Source: Roseomonas genomospecies 6 (GTDB lineage: Bacteria > Pseudomonadota > Alphaproteobacteria > Azospirillales > Azospirillaceae). Taken from it: a stretch of 64,000 nt of DNA. The stretch spans positions 26,459-90,458 of the forward strand of contig NZ_QOKW01000027.1 in assembly GCF_008365375.1 (NCBI RefSeq). Direction: 5' to 3'. A program made the translations under genes and the position numbers. Position 1 is the first letter of the stretch, and each line of letters opens with the position of its first letter. The notes under the pieces were generated by a model that saw only the letters and a list, made by a program, of their open reading frames with translations, was not told the origin of the DNA and made no database searches. Positions 8,524 through 18,210 of this stretch are shown piece by piece.

Positions 8524-8544
8524 GGACCAGCCGGACTTGAGGGA

Positions 8545-8578
8545 ACGGGCGCGCCGGGACCACCGGCGCGCCCGTTTC
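8545..8578. terminator. bidirectional stem-loop terminator
   Basis: A perfect 13-bp stem (acgggcgcgccgg / ccggcgcgcccgt) with a five-base loop, followed by ttctcg. It lies between convergent genes and may serve both. Confidence 0.8.
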
Positions 8579-8596
8579 TCGTTCAGGCCACCGGGT

Positions 8597-10891
8597 TCAG
8601 GCCACCGGTTCCGGCCGGACCTCCGGGGGCTCGCAGGGCTCCGCCGCCGGGGCTTCCGCGGGGAAGCGCAGCACGAAGCAGGTGCCGCCGCCCTGCCGGC
8701 TTTCCACCCGGATGCTGCCGCGCAGGCGGGTGGCCACGATGTTGTAGACGATGTGCAGGCCGAGCCCGCTTCCCCCTTCGCCGCGCCGTGTCGTGAAAAA
8801 GGGGTCGAAGATGCGCCCCAGATCGGCGGGGGGAATGCCGCAACCGTCGTCGGAGAACCGCAGCTCGACCTCCTGCGGGTTGGGGCGGGTGACGGCGACG
8901 GTCAGCGTGCCGGCCCGCCCGTCCGGATAGGCGTGGATCACCGCGTTCATGGTCAGATTGGTCAGAACCTGGAACAGAGCGCCGGGATAGCTGTCCACCC
9001 ACAGGCCCGCCGGGCATTCCACCGCCACCCGGTGGCGGGTCTGCTTCAGCCGCGGGCGCAGGCTGGTCAGCACGTCGTCCAGATAGGCGGCCAGATCGAC
9101 GCTGCGCCGCTCCTCGCTGGTCTGGTCCACGGCGGTCTGCTTGAAGCTCTGGATCAGTTCGGCGGCGCGGTTCAGGTTGGTCTCGATCAGCCGGCAGGCC
9201 TCCCCCGCGGTGGCGAGATAGCCGGTGAAGTCGGCCCGGCGCAGCGTGTTGGCCTCCACCCCGCGGACCACCCGGCGGGTCTGGTCGGCCAGATGGGTGA
9301 TGCCGGTCAGGGCGATGCCCACGGGGGTGTTCACCTCGTGCGCCACCCCCGCCACCATCCCGCCGAGCGAGGCCATCTTCTCCGCCTGGATGAGATGGGC
9401 CTGGGTTTCGCGAAGCTCCGCCAGGGCGGCTTCGGCGCGCCGCTTGGCGGCCTCCGTCTCCTCCTCCGACCGTTTGCGCAGCGTGATGTCGTTGACGGCG
9501 ACCAGGATCGCCGGCTCGTCCACGTCGCAAATCTCCACGGCGGAGATCATCGCCCAGAAGGGGCGGCCTCCGGCGGTGCGCATCTCCATCTCCAGGTCGC
9601 TCGCGGCCCCCCGCTCGGCCACCAATCGGGACAGGCGGGCCGCGTCGGACGGGTGGACGAAGAACCGCCCGTCGCGCGTCAGGGTCAGCCGCGTCCCCTC
9701 CGCCCCGAACAGCGCCTCGGCCTGCGGGTTGGCGAACAGGACGCAATCGTCCGACCGCCGCGCGATCACGATGGGAAAGGGCGAGGCCGCCAGGATGGCG
9801 CGCATCCGCCCCTCCCCCGCCTTCAGCGCCTCGGCGTAGGCGTGGGTTTCGACCAGCGCGGTGCCGAAGCGCTCCACGCTGGTGGAGATGGCCTGAAGCT
9901 CCGCGAACAGGGCGGGCGGCAGCCGGACGGACCGGCGCTCCTGCTGCACCATGGCCAGCGCCCGCGAGGCGCGGCGGATCGGGCGGACGACATGGAGCCG
10001 CAGCAGCACGTAGAGGACGATCTGAACCGCCGACGCCACCCCCAAGCCGACCAGCACGATCCACAGGCCGCTGCGCGCCTGCCCGGTCAGCGTGCCGGCG
10101 ATTCGCCGCGTGCTGGTCGTGGCGGCGTCGGTCAGGCTGGCGCTGAGGTCGTTCAGGACGCCGTGGGCGATTTCCGTCTCCAGCCCCATCAGCCCCGCCT
10201 CGGACAGGATGGTCCGGCGCAGGGTGAACAGGTCGCCCAGCCCGTCCAGGTCGCGCGCCGCGCGGACCAGCGGCGCCCGCGCCCCCGGCTCCAGCGGGAT
10301 CAGCGCGTTCACCACCTCCGCCGCGTGCCGGTGGAAGCGGTCGGACTGGGCGGCAAGCTGGTTCGCGTCCGTCGCTGCCAAGCCGCCCGCCAGCGCCTCC
10401 AGCGCGCGGTGGAACGGCTCCTGCACCGGCAGGGGCGCGCCGGAGCGCAGAAGATGCAGGAACGCCTCGTCCCCCTTTTCCCGCAGGGCCGTGGCCCGGG
10501 CCGCCAGGGCGTCGATGGAATCGGCCCGCTCCGCCGTGCGGCGCACCGCCTGGATCGCCTGTTCGAGCCGCTGGAGGATGGCCGGAGCCGCCTCGAAGCG
10601 CCGCGACACCTCCTCCACCTCGGCCAGAGCGCCGGCGCGCTCCTCCGGCGAGCGGGAGCGCAGGACGGCCTCGGCCAACTGGCCCATGCGGGCGGCGAAG
10701 ACGGCGTATTCGTGCTGGCGGGTGATTTGCGGAACGATGGCGCGGTCGGCCTCCTCGGCGAGGTCGAGCACCCGCAGGAAGGCCCCGCCGACCCCGAAGG
10801 TCAGCCCGGCCATCAGAAACGCCGTGGCCAGCGCGGTCAGCATCGTCACCGTGTGCAGCCGAAGCCGCCGGCCATCCCGTTTTCCCGTCAC
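8597..10891 (-). CDS. membrane PAS-domain sensor histidine kinase (orphan)
   Basis: 764 aa. The GTG start at 10891 has a strong ribosome-binding site (ggagggg). Layout: first membrane helix (~15-37), a ~240-residue periplasmic helical sensor, second helix (SGLWIVLVGLGVASAVQIVL), a HAMP-like linker, a PAS domain (AILAASPFPIVIARRSDDC ...), then the kinase core with phospho-His at ~518 (GVAHEVNTPVG), N box (NLTMNAVIHAYP), G1 (FSDDGCGIPP), F box (FDPFFTT) and G2 (GSGLGLHIV). All catalytic boxes look intact. No response regulator is adjacent, so its target is unknown. A short duplication (ttcaggccaccgg) spans the stop codon. Confidence 0.9.
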   Translation of the reverse strand: MTGKRDGRRLRLHTVTMLTALATAFLMAGLTFGVGGAFLRVLDLAEEADRAIVPQITRQHEYAVFAARMGQLAEAVLRSRSPEERAGALAEVEEVSRRFEAAPAILQRLEQAIQAVRRTAERADSIDALAARATALREKGDEAFLHLLRSGAPLPVQEPFHRALEALAGGLAATDANQLAAQSDRFHRHAAEVVNALIPLEPGARAPLVRAARDLDGLGDLFTLRRTILSEAGLMGLETEIAHGVLNDLSASLTDAATTSTRRIAGTLTGQARSGLWIVLVGLGVASAVQIVLYVLLRLHVVRPIRRASRALAMVQQERRSVRLPPALFAELQAISTSVERFGTALVETHAYAEALKAGEGRMRAILAASPFPIVIARRSDDCVLFANPQAEALFGAEGTRLTLTRDGRFFVHPSDAARLSRLVAERGAASDLEMEMRTAGGRPFWAMISAVEICDVDEPAILVAVNDITLRKRSEEETEAAKRRAEAALAELRETQAHLIQAEKMASLGGMVAGVAHEVNTPVGIALTGITHLADQTRRVVRGVEANTLRRADFTGYLATAGEACRLIETNLNRAAELIQSFKQTAVDQTSEERRSVDLAAYLDDVLTSLRPRLKQTRHRVAVECPAGLWVDSYPGALFQVLTNLTMNAVIHAYPDGRAGTLTVAVTRPNPQEVELRFSDDGCGIPPADLGRIFDPFFTTRRGEGGSGLGLHIVYNIVATRLRGSIRVESRQGGGTCFVLRFPAEAPAAEPCEPPEVRPEPVA

Positions 10892-10993
10892 CCGCTGCCC
10901 CTCCGGCGTTGCGGCGCCCAGGCCGTCAGGATAGCCGCTTCCGCGCGACGGGGAAATGGTGGTATGCCGAACAGTCCGAGGATACGGATACCC

Positions 10994-11707
10994 CTACGGA
11001 ACCGCCGCGTCCTCCAGGCTGGCGGTTCCGGCGGCGGTGGCGGCCAGAGTGCGGAACAGCGCCTGCTGGCGCGGGTCGGCGACGAGATATTCGGGATGCC
11101 ACTGCACCCCGATCAGGAAGGGATGGCGGACCGCCTCGATCCCCTGGACGATCCCCACCGTCTCGCGCGCCACGACGCGCAGCCCATCGCCCAGCCGGTC
11201 CACCGCCTGATGATGCAGCGCGTTCACCCGGCATTCGGAAATGCCCAGGATGCGGTAGAGATGGCTGCGCGGGTCGATGCGGATGCGCTTGCGGGGCAGG
11301 ACGGTGCGCAGGCGCGGCGCCTCCTCGTACACCTCGTGGATGTCGGTGAGCAGCGACCCGCCGCGGTGCACGTTGATCATCTGCGATCCGCGGCAGATGC
11401 CCAGCACGGGCAGCCGCCGCGCCGCCGCGCCGTCCAGCGCGCTCAGTTCCAGCCGGTCGCGTTCCGGGTCGATGCGCATCTTCGGAAGGGCGGCCTCGCC
11501 GTAAAGCGCGGCGTCGATGTCGTCACCGCCGCCGACCACCAGCCCGTCCAGCCGCTCGATGGGAAAGGGGTCGCGCGCCGTGATGCGCACCGCCCGCGCC
11601 CCGGCGCGGCGCAGGGCCAGACGGTTCGCCCACCAGGCGATGCGGCTGCCGTGCACCGACGCGGTGACCCCGATCAGGGGGCGTTCCTTCCCGATGAAGG
11701 CGGCCAT
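10994..11707 (-). CDS. class I glutamine amidotransferase (gamma-Glu-GABA hydrolase family)
   Basis: 237 aa. A class I amidotransferase / peptidase C26 fold with nucleophile Cys105 in LGICRGSQMINV and the His204-Glu206 pair in GVQWHPEY. Family members such as PuuD hydrolyse gamma-glutamyl amides. The ATG overlaps the stop of the upstream amidoligase gene by one base, so the two form a tight operon. Comparative genomics by Iyer and Aravind linked amidoligases to such amidotransferases, suggesting that this enzyme supplies ammonia to, or removes glutamyl groups from, a ligase product. The substrate is unknown. Putrescine catabolism is less likely because no puu genes are present. Confidence 0.85.
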   Translation of the reverse strand: MAAFIGKERPLIGVTASVHGSRIAWWANRLALRRAGARAVRITARDPFPIERLDGLVVGGGDDIDAALYGEAALPKMRIDPERDRLELSALDGAAARRLPVLGICRGSQMINVHRGGSLLTDIHEVYEEAPRLRTVLPRKRIRIDPRSHLYRILGISECRVNALHHQAVDRLGDGLRVVARETVGIVQGIEAVRHPFLIGVQWHPEYLVADPRQQALFRTLAATAAGTASLEDAAVP

Positions 11708-12693
11708 CAGACGGCCAGCCGCCGGCCCGCCTCGGCGGCCCAGCCGTCCAGCGCCTTGCGCGCGGCGAAGGCACGGAAGTCCGCCCCCAGCGCGTCGAGC
11801 CGGCCGCGGTCCGCCGCCAGTTCCTCCACCGCCACCCAGCGGTTCCAGTCCTGGGCCAGGGTCCAGCCGGGATCGCCCAGCCGCGCGTTCGGCAGGCGGT
11901 AATGGAAGGTCGGGCGGGGCCGCACATGCGGGTCGCGCAGCTTGGCCGCCATCGTCTCCGGGGCGAGATGGGCGAACAGCGGAAACAGGTCCAGCTCGCG
12001 GTTGCGGGTCGGGTTGGTCTCCAGATAGTCGGTGATCAGCCCGTCGAGATCCGGACGGTAGGCGGGATCGACCACCTTCACCGCATAGTCCACCGGAAAG
12101 GCCGCGATGAAGCCGGTCAGGCGGCGGGTCGGGTCCACGCGGATCTCGCGGCGCAGCCAGGAGGCCAGGAGCAGGAAGGCCTTCAGGTGGTCGAGCAGGT
12201 AATCCCCGTCGGTGCGCGCCACCTGCGGGTTCAGGTGCAGCCCGAAGGCGAACAGCGGGCTGGCGTCCGTGCCGGCGGCGCCCTGGGCGCGCAGCGCGGC
12301 GAACAGGGGCTCCAGCTCCGCCAGCCGGGTTATGGGAACGGGCGGAGCGGCGATCTCGAAGGGCATGACGAGGCTGCCGATGTTGCCCCACCAGGGCCGC
12401 AGCGCCTCCACCACGCCATCGATCGCTTTGCCGACCGCTCCGGATTCGTCGCCGTTCGGCTTGCCGGGATGGGCGGAGCGCATGTCCAGCTCCACCGAGA
12501 AGTCGCCGAGCCGCGTGCCGGTCACCCGGCAGCGGTGCGGGCTTTCCGGTTCCAGCGCGCCGCCGTAGAGGCTGCGCACGACCGCCGCCGCGGAGGGGGC
12601 GTCGAGATTGGCGAACTCGACCTCCACGCCGACCGTGCGCTGGGCGCCGTCCGTCGTGGTGGAATGGGGGGGCGTGCGGAATGCTGTGTCCAT
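11707..12693 (-). CDS. amidoligase (COOH-NH2 ligase, glutamine synthetase-like fold)
   Basis: 328 aa. The N-terminal TVGVEVEFANL matches the GxExEF strand of Amidoligase_2 enzymes, a glutamine synthetase/GCS-like fold that joins a carboxylate to an amine using ATP. Other fitting elements are GDFSVELDMRSAHP and FAFGLHLNPQVARTDGDYLL, which carry conserved acidic and His positions expected for metal and nucleotide binding. It is translationally coupled to the class I amidotransferase downstream. Together they probably make or modify an isopeptide- or amide-containing small molecule or peptide. No peptide substrate gene is obvious nearby. The family call is firm; the product is unknown. Confidence 0.83.
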   Translation of the reverse strand: MDTAFRTPPHSTTTDGAQRTVGVEVEFANLDAPSAAAVVRSLYGGALEPESPHRCRVTGTRLGDFSVELDMRSAHPGKPNGDESGAVGKAIDGVVEALRPWWGNIGSLVMPFEIAAPPVPITRLAELEPLFAALRAQGAAGTDASPLFAFGLHLNPQVARTDGDYLLDHLKAFLLLASWLRREIRVDPTRRLTGFIAAFPVDYAVKVVDPAYRPDLDGLITDYLETNPTRNRELDLFPLFAHLAPETMAAKLRDPHVRPRPTFHYRLPNARLGDPGWTLAQDWNRWVAVEELAADRGRLDALGADFRAFAARKALDGWAAEAGRRLAV

Positions 12694-12768
12694 GGCGCCC
12701 GTTCAACACGGCGCGCCGCACGGCGGTTCCCCGCCGCTCCCGCCGTCTCCGGAATCGACCGGCTATGA

Positions 12769-14571
12769 TCAGTCGGTTGCCGAAGCGCCTTCGGATGCGC
12801 GCGGCAGATAGAGCGTCACGGTGGTGCCGGCTCCGACGGTGCTGGTCACGGTGACGGTCCCCCCCGACTGCCGGGCGAAGCCGAAGACCTGGCTGAGCCC
12901 CAGACCGGTCCCCTGCCCCGCCGGCTTGGTGGTGAAGAACGGCTCGAAGATGCGGCGCAGATGCTCCGGCGGGATGCCGGTCCCGGTGTCGCGGACGGCC
13001 AGCGCCACGAAGTCGCCGGTCAGGCCGGTCTCGCCTCCCCGCCGGCCCGACAGGGTTCGGTTTTCCGCCGTGACGGTCAGCGTGCCGCCGTCCGGCATGG
13101 CGTCGCGCGCGTTCACCGCAAGGTTGAGCAGCGCCACCTCCATGGCGTCCGGATCGGCCATGATCGACCACAGGTCGTCCGGAACGATCAGGGCGGTGTC
13201 CACCGCGCTTCCGGCGGAGCGTGCCAGCAGCGCCTCCAGCGACGCCTTGCGCTCCTGAAGGAGGAAGGGCACCGGTTCGTAGACGGATCGGCGGCCGAAG
13301 GCGGCCATCTGCCGCATCAGCGCCTGCCCGCGCGCCACGGCGGTTTCGGTCTCGGTCAGCACGCGGGTCACGCGCTCCGGGTCGTTGAGGCGGCTGCGGA
13401 TGACGGCGATGCTGCTCATCACGATGGTCAGCAGGTTGGCGACGTCGTGGGCGACGCCGCCGGTCATGCGGCCCAGCGCCTCCAGCCGCAGGCTTTCCTC
13501 CCGCGCCGCCTCCTCGCGGCGGCGCAACCGCAACTCGCGCACGAGAAGCCACAGGAAGGCGCCGGCCATGGTCAGGCTGATCAGCGCCCCCGCCACGGCC
13601 AGCCACAGGGCGCTTCTGACCGGAGCGAGATAGGCATCCCGCGGCATGGCGAAGTGCACCGACCATCCATGGGCGGGCAGCATGCGGAAGGCGACCACCG
13701 TCGGGAGGCCTTCCAGGCTCATCCCGTCATAGACGCCGCTTTCGGCGGCGCGGCGGGCGCGCAGCGCGGAGCCGCTGGCCTGCTGCCCGATCATGCCCGG
13801 GTCTCCGCCGGCACGGGCCACCATCCGCCCCTCGGCGTCGACAATGGCGGCGATCCAGCCCGGCGGCAGGCTGTCGCCGAACAGCAGGCTCTGGAAGCCT
13901 TCCGGCATCACCACCGCCGACAGGACGGCAACCGTGGCGCCGTTGCGCGTCACCGGCACGCGGATGGGGAAGGCGTGCTGGTCGCGCGGGCCGCGCAGGA
14001 TCGCGCCGACCGTCGGCTTCCCGGTGTCCACCACGCGCCGGTGGCTGTCCATCTCCAGCACCGTGCCTGGAGTCCCGCCCACCAGGAAGGGAGCGTCGAC
14101 CAGCCGGTTTCCCTCCCGGTCGCTGAGCACGATGGTGGTCCACAGGGGAAGGGCGCTCTGCACCCGCTCGGCGTATTCGAAGAAGGCCGCCGCATCGAGT
14201 TCACGGCCCGCAGCCAGCCCGTCCAGCAGAGGCGACGCGGCCACCACCTTCAGCGCGTCCATCTGCGCGGACAGTTCACGGTCGACCAGCGCGGACAGCC
14301 GATCCGCCATGGCGACCGCGCTGGCCTCCATCGCGCTCTGCTCCTCGCGCAGCCAGGCACCGCCCAGGAGCGCGGACAGGACGACCAGCGGCAACAGCGC
14401 GGCCAGCACCAGAAGGAACAGCGGACGGTGGTAGGACTTCGTTGGCACGCGGGGTTTCCAGATCGGCAGGGAGCGCACTGTACCATGCCCGTCCGACGCC
14501 GGAAGCGGCGGTTCCGGTTCGGCGGTCCTGCGCATCCTGCATTGACCATGGGTTGTGGGCGTCGCGTCCAT
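12769..14571 (-). CDS. membrane sensor histidine kinase with dCache-like sensor (orphan)
   Basis: About 600 aa. A first membrane helix (PLFLLVLAALLPLVVLSALL) precedes a ~260-residue periplasmic region resembling a double-Cache domain (AFFEYAERVQSALPLWTTIV; HAFPIRVPV) and a second helix. The kinase core has phospho-His at ~375 (GGVAHDVANLLTIV), N box (NLAVNARDAMPDGG), G1 (VRDTGTGIPP), F box (FEPFFTTK) and G2 (GTGLGLSQVFG), the set typical of kinases that often carry or pair with CheY-like receivers. No regulator is adjacent. The start is uncertain: ATGs at 14571 and 14535 both fit, and an upstream TTG at 14742 is unlikely. Confidence 0.85.
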   Translation of the reverse strand: MDATPTTHGQCRMRRTAEPEPPLPASDGHGTVRSLPIWKPRVPTKSYHRPLFLLVLAALLPLVVLSALLGGAWLREEQSAMEASAVAMADRLSALVDRELSAQMDALKVVAASPLLDGLAAGRELDAAAFFEYAERVQSALPLWTTIVLSDREGNRLVDAPFLVGGTPGTVLEMDSHRRVVDTGKPTVGAILRGPRDQHAFPIRVPVTRNGATVAVLSAVVMPEGFQSLLFGDSLPPGWIAAIVDAEGRMVARAGGDPGMIGQQASGSALRARRAAESGVYDGMSLEGLPTVVAFRMLPAHGWSVHFAMPRDAYLAPVRSALWLAVAGALISLTMAGAFLWLLVRELRLRRREEAAREESLRLEALGRMTGGVAHDVANLLTIVMSSIAVIRSRLNDPERVTRVLTETETAVARGQALMRQMAAFGRRSVYEPVPFLLQERKASLEALLARSAGSAVDTALIVPDDLWSIMADPDAMEVALLNLAVNARDAMPDGGTLTVTAENRTLSGRRGGETGLTGDFVALAVRDTGTGIPPEHLRRIFEPFFTTKPAGQGTGLGLSQVFGFARQSGGTVTVTSTVGAGTTVTLYLPRASEGASATD

Positions 14572-14742
14572 CCACCGAAGATAGTCGTTCGCGAAATGGT
14601 TGAGGAACATATTTTTCGGGAGCCCGCAAAGGAGTCGCCGCGGGGGGCCGCATCGGACCCGGCGGGAGCGCTCCGTTCCGCCGGGACGGGAACGCCGTCC
14701 GCGCATCGCCATGAACAGCGCGAGGTCCTGCCGCCACCCCAA

Positions 14743-14969
14743 GAATTACCCCTTTCGATCAAAAGATTTTCGTGACTTTTTTGAAAACAGATAAATGATT
14801 TCGCCTCCTACCCGAACCGCATACCTCTTTATCGCTCCACAAACTTCTAATGACTGCAAAGCTTCAAGAAAATAAATCCACTGCATTAACTGCGATTTAA
14901 CCATGCAAAGGTTATCCCGAACACAGGCGAAGCGATTGCCGCCTTTCATTCCGGCTGCTTTCCCGCCCG
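14743..14969. other. AT-rich divergent intergenic region
   Basis: About 230 bases clearly richer in A+T than their surroundings, between the divergent kinase genes. It presumably holds the promoters for both, but I see no unambiguous -35/-10 pair and no credible gene; short reading frames here have no family signature. Confidence 0.5.
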
Positions 14970-17960
14970 ATGGGAGCCTGTGACACGATGACCCTGCTGG
15001 CCCGCCTTTTCCTGCTGGTGCTTCTGGCCGTCCTGCCGGCCTTGGGCATCCAGGCCTACAGCGTGTTCCAATTCCGTGCGGAACGCGCCGAGGAAGTCGC
15101 GGTCCAGGCCGAACGGCTGCTGCATCTGGTCGAAGGCGAACAGGCGCGGATCGTGGACGGAGCGCGGCTGATGGTCACCTCCATCGCCGAATCCGCCACC
15201 CTGCGGTCCGGCGACCACGCCCAGTGCCAGGCCCATCTGATCCGGTTGGCCCGCCGCGCGCCCGAATACCGCAACCTGAAGGTCCTCGACCGCAACGGCG
15301 CCGTTCTGTGCAGCCCCTCGCCCGACGGCGCCCCCGCCATCGCGGATCTGCCGCACGCCCGCCGCGCGATGGAGGAGGGCCGTTTCGTCGTCGGCGAATG
15401 GACCGCCCCCGGCCCGGCGGCGGAGCCCGGCACCGCCATGCTTCCCTTCGCCGTCCCCTTCCGCGACGAGTCCGGCGCCGTCGCCGGAGCGGTGACGCTC
15501 GGCCTCGACCTGCCCTGGCTGAGCACGAATTTCGCCGCGCGCCCGCTGCCCGAGAACGCCAGCCTGCTGGTCAGCGACCGCAACGGCACCATTCTGGTCA
15601 AGCTGCCCAACGGCATCGCCCAGCGCGGCGAACGCATGCCGAAGCCCTATCTGGACCTGCTGAACGCCCCGAGCGGCGGTGTCACCACCCTGCCGGGCAT
15701 GGACGGGGTGGCGCGGGTGCTGGCCTATTCGCCGTCCCGCCAGGGCACGCGCGACCTGTTCGTCAGCGTCGGGCTGGACCACACCGCAGCGGCCGGCACC
15801 ATCGACCGCGCGACCCGCCAGGGGCTGCTGATGACGCTGACCGGGCTGGTCGTCGCCATCCTGGCCGCCTGGATCGGCGGGACCGTGTTCATCCGCCGCC
15901 CGGTGGAGGCGCTGATCCGCGCGACCCAGGGCTGGAGCGCCGGCAACTCCAGCGCCCGCGCCGGTCTGGTGGACCGCAAATCGGAGATCGGCCAGCTCGG
16001 CCGCGCCTTCGACGCCATGGCCGAGACGCTGGAGGCGCGCGAGCGCGCGCTCCGCGGGTCGGAGGAGCATCTGCGCGCCGTCCTCGACACCCTGCCCACC
16101 TTCATCGGGGTGCTGAGCCCGGCGGGCGACGTGCTTCAGGTCAACCACACCGCCGTCCAGGCCGCCGGCCTGCCGGTGGAGCGGATCGTCGGGCGCCCCT
16201 TCCACGAGGCCTGCCGGCGTTCCTTCCCCGGCGCCGCGGGCGACCGCCTGCGCGCGGCGGTGGAGCGCGCGGCCCAGGGCGAATCCTCGCGCTTCGACGC
16301 CGTGGTCCACGCCGCCGGGGATCATCCGGCGATCATGCCGGCGATCATGGAGGTCCGCGTCACCCCGATGCGCGGAACCGACGGGCGCATCACCCACCTG
16401 ATCGTGTCGGGCATCGACATCACCGAACGCAAGAGCACCGAGGAGGCCCTGCGCGTCACCAACGAGCGCTTCCGCACGGCGCTGCGCAATTCCGGCGTCG
16501 TGGTCTTCAACCAGGACTGCGCCCTGCGCTACACCTGGATGCACAACCCCGCGCTCGGCTACACGGCCGAAAAGGTGGTCGGCAAGACCGACGTCGAGGT
16601 CTTCGAGGACGGCGCCGACGCCGAGGCCCTGACCGCCATCAAGCGCCGCGTGCTGGACACCGGCGAGGGCGTGCGCGAGGAGGTCCGCATCCGCCACGAC
16701 GGACAGGAGTATTTCTACGACCTGACCATCGACCCGCTGCGCGGCCCGGACGGCGCGCTGGCCGGCATCACCTGCGCGGCGGTGGACGTGACGGGCCGCA
16801 AGCAGGCCGAGGCCGACCTGCGCCGCGCGCGGGAGGAGGCGGAGCAAGCCGCCGCCGCAAAGTCGAAGTTCCTGGCCGTCGCCAGCCACGACCTGCGCCA
16901 GCCCGTGCAGTCGCTCTACCTCTTCGCCGCCGCCCTGGGCGACCGCCTGCACGGGCACCCCAGCCTGCCGCTGCTGGACAACATGCGTCAGGCGCTGGAC
17001 ACGCTGAAGGGTCTGTTGGACGGGCTGCTGGACATGTCGCGCCTGGAATCCGGCAAGATCGCCGCCAACCCGGCGGAGGTCCGGCTGGGTCAGGTCCTGG
17101 GCCGGCTGGTCGCCGAATACGCGCCGCGCGCCGCCCAGAAGGGGCTGGAGCTGCGCGCCGTGCCGACGCGGGCCTGGGTGCGCACCGACCCGTCGCATCT
17201 GGAGCGCATCCTGCGCAACCTGATCGAGAACGCGCTGCGCTACACCCGCCAGGGCCGCATCCTGATCGGCTGCCGCCGCAGCGGCCCGGACCGTGTGCGC
17301 GTGGAGGTGTGGGACAGCGGCATCGGCATCCCCGCCGACCGGCTGGAGGACATCTTCGAGGAGTTCACCCAGATCCAGGGCAGCGGCGACCGCGGGCTGG
17401 GCCTCGGCCTCGCCATCGTCAAGCGCCTGTCGAAGCTTCTGGACCACCGCGTGCGCGTGCGGTCGAAGGAGGGAATCGGCTCCGTCTTCTCCGTGGAGAT
17501 GCCGCGCGTCGTGGCGGAGAAGCCCCGCGCCGCCGCCATCCCCCCGGCGGGCATCGACCTCTTCCGGCAGGCCGCCAACGACTGCGCGACCAAGGGCATG
17601 GTGCTGGTCATCGACGACGAGGCCATCATCCTGCTGGGCCTGAAGGCGATGCTGGAGGGCTGGGGCTACAGCGTGCTGACCGCGCGGTCGGGCGATCAGG
17701 CGCTGGAACGGCTGCGCGCCGACGGGCGCCGCCCGCAGATCGTGCTGGCCGACTATCAGCTCCAGCAGGGGCGGACCGGGCCGGAGGCTCTGGCGGCGGT
17801 GCAGGGTCTGGTCGGCAAGGACGTGCCGGGCATCATCCTGACCGGCGACACCGCCCCGGAACGGCTGGACGAGGCCCGCCGCAACGGGTTCGGAATCCTG
17901 CACAAGCCGGTCTTTCCCAACGACCTGCGCAAGATGATGGCCAGCGCCGGGGCGGCGTGA
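14970..17960 (+). CDS. hybrid sensor kinase: dCache-like sensor, HAMP, two PAS domains, receiver
   Basis: 996 aa. N-terminal helix (LARLFLLVLLAVLPALG), a ~250-residue extracytoplasmic sensor, second helix, HAMP, then two PAS domains (HLRAVLDTLPTFIGVLSPAG; RFRTALRNSGVVVFNQDCAL). The kinase core has phospho-His at ~640 in FLAVASHDLRQPVQSLYLF, the SHDLRQP variant seen in NahK/FixL-like hybrid kinases, with NLIENALRYT, DSGIGIPAD and GLGLGLAIVKRLS. A C-terminal receiver follows (LVIDDEAIILLG; acceptor Asp ~928 in LADYQLQQG). The start at 14970 could instead be the ATG at 14988. Divergent from the preceding kinase across an AT-rich gap. No HPt gene is adjacent. Confidence 0.9.
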   Translation: MGACDTMTLLARLFLLVLLAVLPALGIQAYSVFQFRAERAEEVAVQAERLLHLVEGEQARIVDGARLMVTSIAESATLRSGDHAQCQAHLIRLARRAPEYRNLKVLDRNGAVLCSPSPDGAPAIADLPHARRAMEEGRFVVGEWTAPGPAAEPGTAMLPFAVPFRDESGAVAGAVTLGLDLPWLSTNFAARPLPENASLLVSDRNGTILVKLPNGIAQRGERMPKPYLDLLNAPSGGVTTLPGMDGVARVLAYSPSRQGTRDLFVSVGLDHTAAAGTIDRATRQGLLMTLTGLVVAILAAWIGGTVFIRRPVEALIRATQGWSAGNSSARAGLVDRKSEIGQLGRAFDAMAETLEARERALRGSEEHLRAVLDTLPTFIGVLSPAGDVLQVNHTAVQAAGLPVERIVGRPFHEACRRSFPGAAGDRLRAAVERAAQGESSRFDAVVHAAGDHPAIMPAIMEVRVTPMRGTDGRITHLIVSGIDITERKSTEEALRVTNERFRTALRNSGVVVFNQDCALRYTWMHNPALGYTAEKVVGKTDVEVFEDGADAEALTAIKRRVLDTGEGVREEVRIRHDGQEYFYDLTIDPLRGPDGALAGITCAAVDVTGRKQAEADLRRAREEAEQAAAAKSKFLAVASHDLRQPVQSLYLFAAALGDRLHGHPSLPLLDNMRQALDTLKGLLDGLLDMSRLESGKIAANPAEVRLGQVLGRLVAEYAPRAAQKGLELRAVPTRAWVRTDPSHLERILRNLIENALRYTRQGRILIGCRRSGPDRVRVEVWDSGIGIPADRLEDIFEEFTQIQGSGDRGLGLGLAIVKRLSKLLDHRVRVRSKEGIGSVFSVEMPRVVAEKPRAAAIPPAGIDLFRQAANDCATKGMVLVIDDEAIILLGLKAMLEGWGYSVLTARSGDQALERLRADGRRPQIVLADYQLQQGRTGPEALAAVQGLVGKDVPGIILTGDTAPERLDEARRNGFGILHKPVFPNDLRKMMASAGAA

Positions 17961-17967
17961 GGGGAAA

Positions 17968-18210
17968 TCAGCGCCGCCGGACGATCCTCCGCCACAGCGG
18001 CACCGGGCGCTCCTCCGCGGCTTTCTCGGCGAGCCATTGGTCGGCCAGCTCGCGCACCTGCCAGCCGCCCAGGTAACGGTCGCAGTCGATGGCGCTGTAC
18101 AGCCGCACCTTGTCCCGGCCGAGTCGTTCGAAATAGTCCAGCGTCCGCTGGCGGTCCATCGGGGTCATCGGGTTTACAGGGGGGTTCATCAAGGGGTCCA
18201 TCGAGCGCAT
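17968..18210 (-). CDS. small conserved-looking hypothetical protein
   Basis: About 80 aa. The core MDRQRTLDYFERLGRDKVRL followed by DRYLGGWQVRELADQWLAEK looks like a genuine amphipathic helical protein with a basic tail (WRRIVRRR). I do not recognise a family. The ATG at 18210 has a usable ribosome-binding site (gggagg, nine bases upstream); later in-frame ATGs, for example at 18159, would leave about 63 residues. It converges on the hybrid kinase, whose stop is 8 bases away. Confidence 0.55.
   Translation of the reverse strand: MRSMDPLMNPPVNPMTPMDRQRTLDYFERLGRDKVRLYSAIDCDRYLGGWQVRELADQWLAEKAAEERPVPLWRRIVRRR

Noticed and set aside
14571..14742. TTG-started N-terminal extension of the kinase gene
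   Set aside because: It adds Arg/Pro-rich residues before the first membrane helix with no homology and no good ribosome-binding site.
14946..17903. 985-aa open frame antisense to the hybrid kinase
   Set aside because: No recognisable domain; Arg/His/Gly-rich shadow of a GC-rich gene whose own frame has intact kinase and receiver motifs.
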